From: Polytrichum commune
Taxonomy: Eukaryota; Streptophyta; Polytrichopsida; Polytrichales; Polytrichaceae
Length of the DNA: 64,000 nucleotides
NCBI GenBank assembly: GCA_950295325.1
Contig: OX485803.1
Span: forward strand, 54,887,554-54,951,553
Direction: 5' to 3'
Part shown: in pieces, positions 53,601-64,000 of the stretch
Numbering within the stretch: the stretch's first letter is position 1
Layout of the letters: every line of letters begins with the position of its first letter
Translations under genes and position numbers: made by a program
The notes under the pieces: generated by a model
Seen by the model: only the letters and a program-made list of their open reading frames with translations
What the model was told of the DNA's origin: nothing
Databases searched by the model: none

Positions 53601-56600
53601 AGAAAACTGTAAAGTGGAGCAAGGTCAATTCTATTGATGGAGGTAGCCCTTAATACTTGCCTGTACTCTTCCACAGTGGCGATGCAAAATGTCATACACC
53701 TGATCTGCCACCTGAACCATTAAAAAATTTGGGCTGTCAAAAACAAAGGATGTGTCCCAAGCTCTCCCAAGCTGAAGAATGGTCATAAGACCTACACATA
53801 TCTGTTGAATAATCCATAAATAAAACTTATAGTATAACTCCATATAGTAAGTGACACTATATGCCATTTTATAGTGTAATATCATAAAAGCCTGAATAGG
53901 CTAAAACTGTTGGAACACAGGACAGGTACATTCTGCAGAGTTGATCCCCCCAAAAAAAATCAGTGACTACCTTCTCATATGCTTCAAAATTATATGGCAC
54001 AATTTCCAGATCTGGACATCTCAACTTTGCTTCCCTCACATACATGGCTGCCCGAACTCCTGCCAGTCACAATTTCATCTGTAAAAACAATTTTTACATG
54101 CACCTTTAAATTCCAAGATAAAGATGAAAAATCCTTGCATGGAGAAACTGAGCTTCAGAACCAGTTCCTACCAAAAGCCCTTGCAGCATAATTTGCAGAT
54201 GAAATCTCCCCAGTGCCACGAGCACTATCAGAATGACACACTGCTACAGGCTTTCCATCTAGTTCACGCCGGTCCCTGGTAACCACTGCCACGAAGAAGC
54301 AGTCCTGCACATTTCATCATTTCTGAATCTTTAATCAGAGTTACCAGGGATTTGCGCAACCGACCACATGACAGCAAGACATTCACTAGTGTATGTTCAG
54401 GACACTTGCCATATCAATGTGGATAATAGCAGGAGGTGCGCCTGACATGCGTTGATGTTCCTGCCCATCAGTTTTCTCATCCTTTGCCAAGGATCCATAC
54501 CGACTTTGGTACCGATTTCGCCAGGTTCCTATGAAATGAAGCCTAGAGAACTGCAATTTAAGCACCACAACTGAGTTGGTTTCAATGCTGAAAATGCACA
54601 ATGGAAGACAGAAAGGTTGAATGAAACTGAAACAGTCTGACCAATTACCTTGCTGGATAAATGTCTTTGAATCAATGGTTAGGTTTTTACACTTATGTAA
54701 ATGATGAGATAGGACTACAAGTAGATTCAACCAACATGAGACATGAATAATGCTGCTTCTGACTGTGACATGAATAATGTGTACTGTGGTGCCTTACAGG
54801 GTTGATATGGAACAGATAGTGGTAAAATCAGTCCAGAACAATCCTAGAAAATGGTGAGCATTATGCAACCTAAACCTGGTGAATGTTAATTACATTTCAA
54901 CATATCAAACTGTAATCATGTCCATCATACTGGGAACTTCTTAAATTGGATGCAAGTCCCTTTTGAAAGAATATATATATATATATATATATATATTCAC
55001 CAGAGGGTGATGACTTGTTTGTCACCACATACTTGAAATATTCTCACACTATACTCAGACAGATTCAATAGCAATGTCTCTTGGGGACCATGCAAAAAGC
55101 AAGCAACAAAACGAAATAGCAATTGTGTCAAGGTACAATTGTAATGTCTACCTAAATCGCCCTGCTACATGCCCGCTACAATAAGGCTATGGTGTGCAAA
55201 TCCGCTTCCTTCTCATTGGCAAATACTTGGCACACCATACTAATGCTTCAACCTTAATGTATCCTTCAGAACCATCACAACTTACCTTGTAATAATTCTG
55301 CACAAAGTTTTTATCCCCAAGTGTTGAATGGATTCTGGCAGCATCTGCATCACTTTGTCTCTTTTTGTTGACTCCTCCAATTACATCAACTCTGGCTTCT
55401 TTAGAATCCTTTCCCAGATCCTCTTTCAAATGCTCAGCCATGTTTACCTCTTCATGCATATTGTGTTTCTCATTAGAAGGACAAACTGCATCTCTGGTTG
55501 TCGTCATGTCATCCACAAAGTGGTCATTGTTCAGCTTCACACAGCCTGCACCTGTGACCACACTCATTTTTATCCATCATGCCAAAAAAAATGTTGTCTG
55601 CCCTCCTTAAACACACATTACATCTTTAGCCAGAGTGGTCGTGGTTTAATCAAATATGAGACAACCTTGGAGCTGAAACTAACCTTGTATTGAAGATGCA
55701 TCTTGACCCCCTGAAACATTTCCTCCAACTGATGGCAGAAACAACCCATTCTCAGGTGCCATCAACTCTTGGTCAGGTTTGGCTTCCTCCTGAGTAGCCT
55801 CAGTAAGTTCCAGGTTTCCATCCCTCCAATCAAGAGGAAGGGGCCCACCATCAAGTTTGGGAGCAGCGTAGGATTCTATTAAAGTGCGTTGATTTGGATG
55901 TTCAAGTGCGAGTCTCTGCAGTTGGTATTGTGCCCCTGAACATGCACATCGCAGGAACAGTCAACAGGAACAATTTAATACAGCTCCAACTAAACACATA
56001 TCTTTGATCGAGATTAGCCAGGTTGTTTTCACTTCTCTTCAAACAAGTTGTATTGTCATTCCACCACATAATTGCATAATAGGCATGCATCAACAGCAAT
56101 ATTGCAAGCTTCTCATATACGATGTGTAATAATGTATAAAGAAGGAATATATGCATCCTGTGTGAGAAAAGTTGGCTATTCAATAGCATCCCATAAACGC
56201 GTTCTGCAATCTGTTATCCAGATAGAGCTAATTTCCTAGTATTGAAACAAGTAACCCCCTCTTTTCATCAGCTGGACATAACTAGGAGTTTCAGCATCAA
56301 ATAAAAGGAAAACTTGCAATTTCTAGTCAAAAGTTTGTGGAATTATAAGATCTTCTGTTTGTGATCGAGTTTCTTACAGGGAAGCACTCGACTTGCAGCT
56401 ATGCTGTCAACAATCCATTCTGGCTTCACAATTGGCAGGCCTCTACTCAAAGACCTGGACAAATCAATATCAAAGTCATTGAAAACTGACATTTGAATTC
56501 AAGTCTTGTGGCAAATTAAGCAGCTTCATCAGTTTGCGACTCCTATAAGACAAGGCTTACACAATTGGCACGTTTCTGCAATAAAGTGGGAGTCCACATG

Positions 56601-58397
56601 TGGCAGATACGCACACAAACACACAATTATGGCAGAACTCAAGGAAAGTACTCTTTATTGAACTATCTCACCTTGGGTCTTTGATCTTACTGTCAGGAAG
56701 TGTACTGCATATAATATGCGTCACTAATTCCCTTCTGAAGTAATTCTCGAAATTTCCCCCATATTGCAGCATAAGATGCCGAAGCTCCTGTAACATTTGG
56801 AAAATTTTCGTTGTGAGCAGTCAGTGTAGTATGTGTGGACAACTGTTCATATTCTTTGATAATTGCTAAGAGAAGGCACATTTCTACATGTAGAACATAC
56901 CATGATCCTCTAAATTGTCATCAGGGAATTAAAACTAGAAATCATAAATTGCTACGGAGAGTATGGACCTGATGAGAAGGAATGGTGAAACCATCCACCC
57001 AGATAGAGATATTTTTAAAAAGCTGTGATTTGTTTAGGTTTTCAGCGACCACCATTTGTCCCGAATTTGAATGTTGGGCGGCCACTGCTGCTGTAGCACC
57101 ACTGCAAGTGCAAAGTACAAAATGAAGCAGAAGGAAAGAGGCCAAAGTGAAGAGACCAGGGTCAAAATCTAACCTCAGAATTTAACAAATATACTAAACT
57201 TTAGCAACGTTCACGATGAGCCAAAGATTGATCTCCACTTAACAACAAAAAACATGTTAACAGATTCTTGACATGTCCAACATGGTCTTCTAGTGCAGAT
57301 TGTGTAGTACCGATACTCGTCATGAGTCGGTTGTGAAACGCTGTGGGTGTCCCCAATTCACATCTACGCAATAGCTTATCAATGAACCCTTCTCGTACAA
57401 TACAAAAAACAATGTACCGTGTAAAAAAGCAATCAATTCCACATACTTTGTATTTCCAGACAAGTGGACGAAGAAAAAATATTTGACATACCTAAGAAGC
57501 TTGTTAGAAGAGTCTTGATTGTACTGCACATGTAGCTTTCGTCTTTTCTCAGCCATGTATCTGCACCGAAAACGCACATTTAATTAGACTCGGTACTTTC
57601 ACTTCCTTTTCAGACGTGAACTTTCTAACGAGGTTGGTCAATGAAAAATGGCACGAAATTACAGCACAATACTGAATTTCCAAGCACAGCTTCTCTCCAA
57701 ATCATTCTTCGCTTATTATAGTTCGATCCTTCTAATAGCAGATTCTCTACAATCATGGTTGATGGACTTCCAGAATTCTAATTTTTGTCTATAGTTTTTG
57801 GAGTCCACAATTCACTTTTCCAAATTCAAAATGGAATATTCAGAGTCATAATGAAGAATACATGTCTAGGTCATGGTAATCTCAAAAAACATCCATACAT
57901 AATGCTAACGGTCAATGGGGAATTAATACTTGACTAATTTGTAATTCAAAGTGGAAAAAAAAATCAAAAAATCAAAAACATCGCTCACCATTTAAAGACA
58001 TTTCTAAACTACCTTATACACTCGTATTCAACAACTGATTGATTCTTCAAATCGTAGATACGATTTTTCTGGGTGAGATCATGCCAAGACTGTGACGAGT
58101 TATTTGGCTGTAAAATACGATGTTATCTATATACTCACGGCGGATGTAACATATGTTAGTATGCTTCCTATTAATTTAATCACCGCCTGATATATAATCC
58201 GCAAGAAGTGCAAAAAATATAAATATTGAGCAGAACCTGCCGAAGTCAGTGCTGCTGGCGGGGTCTTTCTCTCGAATGCTATTAATCCTTGCGGCAACGG
58301 AGGACCGAGCCCCCCACCCCATGCCTCCTGCCTCATTTTCCTCCGATTTCTTTCTCTTCAATGACACAACCTCCTTCCCCGCCTCCTCGCCCGCCAT
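47674..58397 (-). CDS. REV1: DNA repair protein REV1 (Y-family deoxycytidyl transferase), 24 exons
   Basis: REV1 is a nuclear Y-family polymerase that inserts dCMP opposite lesions and scaffolds other translesion polymerases. Exons, 5' to 3': 58237-58397, 57492-57560, 56969-57101, 56672-56787, 56378-56454, 55684-55935, 55286-55551, 54410-54550, 54172-54304, 53971-54059, 53661-53711, 52988-53185, 52617-52736, 52432-52524, 51885-51944, 51543-51623, 51274-51357, 51081-51153, 50877-50951, 50247-50477, 49384-49886, 48794-49085, 48273-48535, 47674-47826. All phases agree, giving 1237 residues. BRCT about 103-190 (WVDGFTIPSHQ, GNFENYFRR); catalytic HIDMDCFF (Asp 404) and SCDEAFLDV (Asp 501, Glu 502); two ubiquitin-binding UBM motifs starting LDPSVLASLP and LDPSVMAALP (the second at 1003); C-terminal interaction domain about 1110-1225. 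Introns after exons 8 and 11 use GC donors. The exon 13 end is also GC (gcatgt) and less certain. ATG 58397 chosen as the first Met. Confidence 0.95.
54970..54996. repeat. (AT)n microsatellite in REV1 intron 7
   Basis: About thirteen uninterrupted AT units. Confidence 0.97.
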
Positions 58398-59479
58398 AGC
58401 CGCAATTCTCAACCAAAGTCACATATACCAGAAAAATCTCCGAACCGGAAAAGCAACCATAAATTGCTCCCAGTCCATCAGAGGTCCAGAAACCTCATCA
58501 AAATCACATACAAGTACGAAACCAATGCCCGAACTCCGAAATTCTCATCCGAATTTACGATAAATATGAAACATACGGAATTCACACTCTCTCAGAGCTC
58601 ATCAGGGTTTCATACATGTCCATCACGTCGAACTTGGTGTACAAATCATAACATCGGGAAAGGAAAAGATAAAAGGAAAGGAAAATACTATATTCGAATC
58701 ACGTGAAAGCAGAGAGTCTATAAGGAGGAATATATCGTGGAGATGTCACTTTGCTTGTCAGTAAGTTAGAGCGAGCATTGCGAATTGAGAAGCCCCGCCA
58801 TGGCCATAGCCGAGAAAGGGGAGTGAGATGGAAGCTTGAAGAGGAAGTTCTCAGTTTCCTTCAAACCTTCAAATTTCCCTCCACCTTCGAGCCCCTTGCT
58901 ACTACCATCTACCCAAATCCTAGATACTAGATGGATGGAAAGAACTTAACCCGTAGAGGCCCTATCCTGGATATTGGTAGATAGAGGTGAAGAAGGGTTT
59001 AAGGATTAACCTCTAAGGGTTTAAAGGTTTAAGGGTAAATAGAAACAAAGCATTTGAGCTACATATCCTTGTTTTTAGCCAATAGCGGCCCTATCTGTTT
59101 TCAAATGCACTTCTTACATGATTAATTCCTTGATTTTGGGAAGATTTGGGTTCAAGTTCATGATATGGGTGTCTGTCATGCAAACACATGTGTAAGTATT
59201 TTGATTATGAATGTCACATATGAATATCATTATTTTCTCTGGACATAAGACAATGTACTACATAAAATTTCAAATTTATGAACGTAAAATTTAATTATAG
59301 ATTTGGTGAGGCTCGTAGATATTGTGTACACCTATCTATATATATTGGAAGACTTGGTGTTGGTGGTCATAGTGTTTCATACAACAATTTTTTGTTTTCC
59401 CCAACTACATAGACATTTTTTTTCTATGTGACATCATGGCAAAGGCATATATATTTATATATAAGGGTCTTCAAAAAAT
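58398..59479. other. REV1 5' flank
   Basis: Promoter and 5' UTR of REV1 must lie here. GGGTTTAA-type motifs cluster at 58990-59035 (AAGGGTTTAAGG, CTAAGGGTTTAAAGGTTTAA), reminiscent of plant telo-boxes. No other gene seen. Confidence 0.4.
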
Positions 59480-60480
59480 GGGGATTGCGAGCAACCTAAA
59501 AATCCAATAGCTTGTGAGTCAAGTAATTGGCCAGTCGCCTCCCGGACAATGCAAGAAGCCACCAAGTGGCGACATCACTGCCCTTGAATTTGCAGCCCCG
59601 TCCAAAGGTTCGGGTTTGGGGAGCCCATCCCTCCACCTTAATCATAGCAACAACCAAATATACATGCCAACATCTTGATTTTGCCAATCACCTCTTTTCC
59701 CGCCAACATTGGATTTGTTGGAATGTAGTGTTGGGGCGGCGTTTCCCACTTCAACTCCTCAATCTACAAGTGGATTCACAAAAACGATCCAAGGAGGCCG
59801 CCATATCACTAGCTAACTTCCACCTCTTCACGGGTTGCCCTTTGACTCCAGGCATTTTGGAGGCTTTGGTTTTAGGGGACTGTAGTTCCTCCTCTGGAAC
59901 CTGTTGTATTCCTTCTTCATGTTGACTTGGAGGTTGGTTCTCCACACCCACATTCAGATCATTGTCTTATCAATCAATTTGAACCAAATCCACTACGAAC
60001 CCGCATTGTCACCCGTGACATTATGCAATTTCTTCTCCTTGTGGTAATGCCGTTTGAGCTTGTACCACTTGTCCCGAACTTGAGTTTGAGTTCGTCATGC
60101 CTCGCTCAGATGATCTTTGACAACCTCTCTGATCCTCTATCAATGTTGTTGCTTAAAAATTGTTGTGCCATAACTCTCAATGCGCTTCTTTACCAACTCT
60201 ACTAGGTATTTGGTAGCTCCATGAGTTCACTCCCTTGCCAGAAAAGGTGGCGACCCTAAACCCACAACGTGCCCATCATTTGAAGGTCCTGGAGTGCCCA
60301 AAACTAGAGGTGATCCAAGTACCATGGTCCCCAAAAATCCTAACCCTTCTTCCATGGTACAAATAAAGAGCCCTAACTTGTAGGTGAAATGCCCAACTAA
60401 ACCCTCAATATGTGTTTGTGAATGGGAGAGCAAAAAATAAAAAGTGAGAGTCTAAGAGTGAGCAAGCTCTTCTTAAACTT
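59480..60480 (-). pseudogene. Decayed Myb/SANT-like DNA-binding protein gene
   Basis: Minus-strand translation, shifting between frames and crossing stops, reads IREVVKDHLSEA, then QVRDKWYKLKRHYHKEKKLH near 60050-60110, then WKLASDMAASLDRFCESTCR near 59760-59825. The Q-V-R-x-K-W-x-x-L-K-x-x-Y-x-x-x-K pattern is that of Myb/SANT-like (trihelix-type) domains, such as those of plant regulators and the accessory protein of Harbinger transposons. It is clearly broken. The precise family is uncertain. Confidence 0.45.
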
Positions 60481-60719
60481 CATTCCAAAGGAGTTGGACC
60501 ACTTTTATTAGAAGTCGGTTAAGGTAATTCCCAGGAAAATTTCCCAAAATGAGTGGTGGAATTAGATGTGGCTTATGGAGGCGGACCCGTCCCTTCCGGG
60601 CTAGGGCGGACGGTCCGCTCTGCCTCCCACAGCCGGTAAAGGGAGGGCTGCCATTCACCGGCGGATGATTTTTGTCGTCCATCGCCTGGCTAACTAGTTG
60701 GTGGGCGCTCATGTTCCCT

Positions 60720-62064
60720 CGCCTATAGTCATTGCATGTTTGATTAGTTTAGGTTGTTTACCTGACCTCGCATATGCCTACTGCTAGTGTTCATCGTTGT
60801 CAACTACAACATGATACATGTTTGCATGCACTATTGTGCGTCCACCACCGTTAATCCTAGTTCTACTAGTATTCCTCGTCTACTGTTTGTCTCCCCGCCA
60901 ACATGTGTTGGTTGTCATTTTCATCATTCGTCACTAGCATTTACATATTTGATCATCCTCTAGCCTTTGCTTGCTCATTCCTCATCCTCGTGGAGTCTCG
61001 CCTTTGGTCGCCTACCCTCATGTTTTATTGTTGATCTTAGTACACTTGCCTTGGTTGTCCTATGCCAATGATGATTGTCGTGTTGTTGTTGTCTTGACCC
61101 CTCCCCCCCCCCCCCCCGCAACCCCTCCCCCTATTCGTCGTGGCCGCCTTTTACTCATCTTTCTAGGGCTCCGCCCCATTTTTGTACATGGCCTACCACA
61201 CTTGTTGCTTTGTGATCTCGATCGTCATCTTCTCAACTATCATCGTCATGGTTACTTTGCCTCACTTGTTTGGTCGACTGGTTGTGTCCGTCCTTACATG
61301 TTTGTTGCTCTTGCCTCCTTTGCAATGTATTTGCCAAGGATTTAGATGCATTTAGTATGTCCTAGTAGGTGGCTAATTTCGGGCAACAAAATGGCTATTA
61401 TCATGTACCTCTCCATGAGGAGTGCCCGCAACACCATGGGCACAAGGGGGATCCCATAGTGACACCCGGGACTTGTGGCGCCATAGGTAAGAGGGCCCAA
61501 TTGATCCTAGTATGGGTGAGGGCCCCCCAATAACACAACAACTCCACACCGGCTACCATTTGATCCATCCTTCCTACCCCATGTGTACCCACAACTTCTT
61601 CATGACCTTCAACCAATCCCATGGATGTTCCATTAAGCAAGTGTAAAAAAAATTGTCGGGGGGAAGGTGGTGTCACTTGATTCAACAGATTGTGCAGCAT
61701 ACCTCTTGTCCACTGGGGTGGCAACAAGACACTCTATCTAGTGCAAACAATGGCAATGCAACATTTCCAGTGCCACCTCTCCTGGTAAATGCGTACAACT
61801 CACTCCACCGATTGCATTTCACAAGTAATTCTTTTGGCTAAGCTTAGGGGCCATGCCCTGTTATAGTTTCCCACCCAAAAAAGCTACAAAATAAAATCAA
61901 AGAAGAAATGAAAATGCTCTGCATTCTTGCCTCCAATTCAAAGCGGTTAACATAAACTGTCTTTTCCACAAAGAGGTTTGGTATTTTCGATGAAATATTT
62001 TATCATCAACAGATCGCAAGCACAAACCTCGGATATGTTTATACTCTCTAACTACCTATAATAA
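60720..62064. other. No clear gene
   Basis: Low-information sequence with a C15 run at 61103-61117. Longer frames on both strands (60971-61345 plus, 61401-61727 minus) have no recognisable content. Confidence 0.4.
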
Positions 62065-62443
62065 CTACACTATATATGATATTTAGTGGCATATGGTATT
62101 TTATTTCACTATGGTAACTTTTTGGATGTCACTTCTTATGAATAAGTGAACAAATATTTGTCATGGATGATGGATGAATTCAGCCATTGGCCAAAACCCT
62201 GCCTTCTCTTGCCAGCAACTTCTGATGAACTATTCTCATGAATGATTGAAATTTGGATGAAAAAATCACTTGGTAAATGATAGTAATTGTAACACTGTAA
62301 ATCTATAATTCTCCCCAAAAATACAAGGAATGACAAATAATGTTGGGTTAACATTTAGTGTTGGTGACACTACACCGTGGTTTACAATTAGTATTGAGCA
62401 AGATAATTAGAATTGGTGACACTAAATATCATATTTAGTGTAG
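62065..62443 (+). mobile_element. MITE-like repeat, copy 2 (better preserved)
   Basis: 379 bp with terminal inverted repeats of about 24 bp. The left end begins CTACACTATATATGATATTT and the right end is the complement of CTACACTAAATATGATATTT. It is non-coding and homologous to 10721-11102 in inverted orientation. If the repeat is taken to start at CACTA, the flanking dinucleotide is TA on both sides, so the superfamily is ambiguous (TA-target mariner-like or CACTA-like). Confidence 0.85.
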
Positions 62444-62722
62444 TTCACAATTTAGGATCACATGAAGCTCACCTCAGTTTTGTTTCCTTCCTCTTCCTTG
62501 GTTGTGTCATATGAGTACAATTTTAAGCCTTAGGAATCGTCAAAGGTCTCCATACAGTTCAACTCCTGATAAGGATCTTGCTCACTGTTCTCCGGTCCAC
62601 TAACATGGTGGCATCAAAACTCCTCCTTAAATCTCTGCTCTTGTGTGTTTCCTTGTGCTTGCGATAGAGTTGGGTAGAATGTGCAGTTGCATTACTAAAG
62701 TCACTGAGTTGCATTGAAGAGC

Positions 62723-63060
62723 AGAGTTATCCTTTAACTCAACCGGAGTTTTAGTAGGGAGTTGGTTGTTTCGCATGCATAACTTTCCATGTTCGGTAAG
62801 TTGTGGGTGCATGCTTGGAGTCAATGTGGAGGTTTGAACGAAGGACATTCCATATTGGTTCATTGGGTATCAAACTCATTTTGGCGTCTCTTGGCATGCC
62901 AAAATGAGTTTGGTACCCAATGAACTAATATGGAAGGTCCTTCGTTCAAACCTCCACATTGACTCCAAGCATGCACCCACAACTTATCGAACATGGAAAG
63001 TTATGCATGCGAAACAACCAACTCCCTACTAAAACTCTGGTTGAGTTAAAGGATAACTCT
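62723..63060. repeat. Near-perfect 338-bp palindrome (long hairpin)
   Basis: Left arm 62723-62886 starts AGAGTTATCCTTTAACTCAA; right arm 62897-63060 ends in its complement. About 5 mismatches in about 164 bp (roughly 97 per cent identity). The loop is about 10 bases. Transcribed from either strand, it would fold into one long duplex. Confidence 0.95.
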
Positions 63061-63635
63061 ATTGTCTCAAAATTTCTCCATCTTGTTGACCAATTTTTGA
63101 CATAATCAATTGTGGGTTGTATGGATGAACTTTGATGAAAATTGAAGCCTTCATAGTAACAAAATGGTGCCTACAAAGTTCCTAAACAATTACAACATCT
63201 TGCAACCCACTAGAGAGATCTTATAATAACATAATTTCTTTCACCAAGAGGTAAGTGACATGTAGCCACTTTCCTCATGAAAAAATTTCAGAGCTCATGT
63301 AGATGATCTTTTTCAATGCAAAGGTGAAGATTCTATCCATTCATAAATGATTATATAGTTTCCTCCTCCCCCCTTTATCTTGAGTTTTGCATTTAGAATG
63401 ACTAACACAATTGAGCATGTACTCAATTTTTTTTTTCAACACATGTTTTTTTGGTATTCATTCTTAGATTCACACCTAATCATGTACTATTCAACTATAG
63501 GTCTCCATTTAAGATTTGTCATTGAATTAGGCACATCTACCTTAGTCTCCAATAACTCCTAGAAGACATACATGAAATTGAATATTCTCATACTACGAAT
63601 TGAACAAAGGTGTCCTCACTGGAGAATCTTGTTCA
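63061..63635. other. No clear gene
   Basis: AT-rich spacer between the palindrome and the second LINE copy. Confidence 0.5.
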
Positions 63636-64000
63636 AGAAGAAGAAGAACTCCGGCCTCCGGAGGAGGCCGGAGTGAATAAAGTGTCTGTTCGTAGAACAT
63701 CGTAGGCCAAGCCTTACGGCATTAGCTTTAGATGTAAAACTACTTCGCCCCTTTCAGGACATAGACACTATATTTAGTAATCAATGTTAACTTTCGGTAG
63801 CTGGTGAGTTATATGTGGTTCTTGTTTGGGGTTTTTGGTGGGAGGGGGGGGGGGGAATTTGCTTTAGGTGGGGAAGTTTAATTATGGGGGTCTTGGAGAT
63901 CATTAATAGTTTGTCGGTTTTCTAGCCTTCGTTTATGTATAAGTATGGAGTGCGCGTATTGTGTAGCAATTATATTAATTTGTTTAAACGTGTTTTTTAT
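63636..64000 (-). mobile_element. Second LINE of the same family, 3' end (continues beyond window)
   Basis: Plus-strand order is a GAA-repeat tail (63636-63648), a perfect stem-loop (63649-63673), and a 3' UTR that shares GTGAATA, AGTGTC, GTTCGTA and ACACTATA blocks with 21135-21245. Then comes the end of ORF2. Same orientation as the first copy. Confidence 0.9.
63878..64000 (-). CDS. LINE ORF2 C-terminus, partial
   Basis: 40 codons and a TAA at 63878-63880, reading IKNTFKQINIIATQYAHSIL and on through HKRRLENRQ. The first copy has IKNTFKNINTIAIQYAMSIL and HKRRIENHQ in the same place. The visible part has no stop, so this copy may be less damaged than the other. Confidence 0.9.
   Translation of the reverse strand: MKNTFKQINIIATQYAHSILIHKRRLENRQTINDLQDPHN

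Noticed and set aside
58249-58563. 104-codon plus-strand frame
   Set aside because: Antisense to REV1 exon 1 and its 5' flank, without a motif.
60971-61345. 124-codon plus-strand frame
   Set aside because: Leu/Pro-rich and spans a C15 homopolymer. No sign of selection or domain.

Overview
This window looks like a nuclear segment of a land-plant genome. The evidence is two ordinary plant housekeeping genes with spliceosomal introns (mitochondrial processing peptidase alpha and REV1), a secreted lectin-like gene, a short interstitial TTTAGGG-type telomere motif, and plant-type mobile elements (a non-chromodomain Ty3 retrotransposon, MULE, PIF/Harbinger and hAT). I cannot name the species. Nothing in it is bacterial, organellar or viral.

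Layout. 1-9053: an apparently young Ty3-type LTR retrotransposon on the minus strand, with one intact 2079-residue gag-pol frame, a complete LTR at 7290-9053 and the tip of the other LTR at 1-79. 9054-12946: gene-poor, with a MITE-like repeat. 12947-16631: a MULE-like transposase gene with one intron, interrupted by one in-frame TAG before its SWIM zinc finger. 17644-20010: gene fragments, including three correctly bordered exons of DNA polymerase alpha. 21102 to about 34690: a very long, decayed LINE on the minus strand. 35223-36444: a PIF/Harbinger deletion derivative with TAA target duplications. 36775-40020: MPP alpha (3 exons, plus strand). 41835-43492: a small secreted jacalin-like gene (3 exons, minus strand). 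46491-47000: a hAT transposase remnant. 47674-58397: complete REV1 (24 exons resolved, minus strand, 1237 residues). 59480-60480: a decayed Myb/SANT-like remnant. 62065-62443: a second copy of the MITE-like repeat, inverted relative to the first. 62723-63060: a nearly perfect 338-bp palindrome. 63636-64000: the 3' end of a second LINE of the same family.

The most unusual object is the LINE. In order it encodes an ORF1 protein with a C-terminal coiled coil, a long Lys/His/Thr/Asn-rich low-complexity region, a canonical 2A-type ribosome-skipping motif ending in Asn-Pro-Gly-Pro, an APE-type endonuclease, reverse transcriptase, an unrecognised domain, RNase H, a CCHC-like finger and a C-terminal domain resembling the restriction-like endonuclease of R2/Dualen-type LINEs. 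Its 3' end carries a stem-loop followed by a short tandem tail, shared with the second copy at the right edge. A tRNA-like insertion sits in its 3' UTR.

The host genes do not form a pathway. MPP alpha acts in mitochondrial import and REV1 in translesion DNA synthesis. The rest of the window is mostly mobile DNA around them, with a Harbinger element ending about 330 bp upstream of the MPP alpha start codon.
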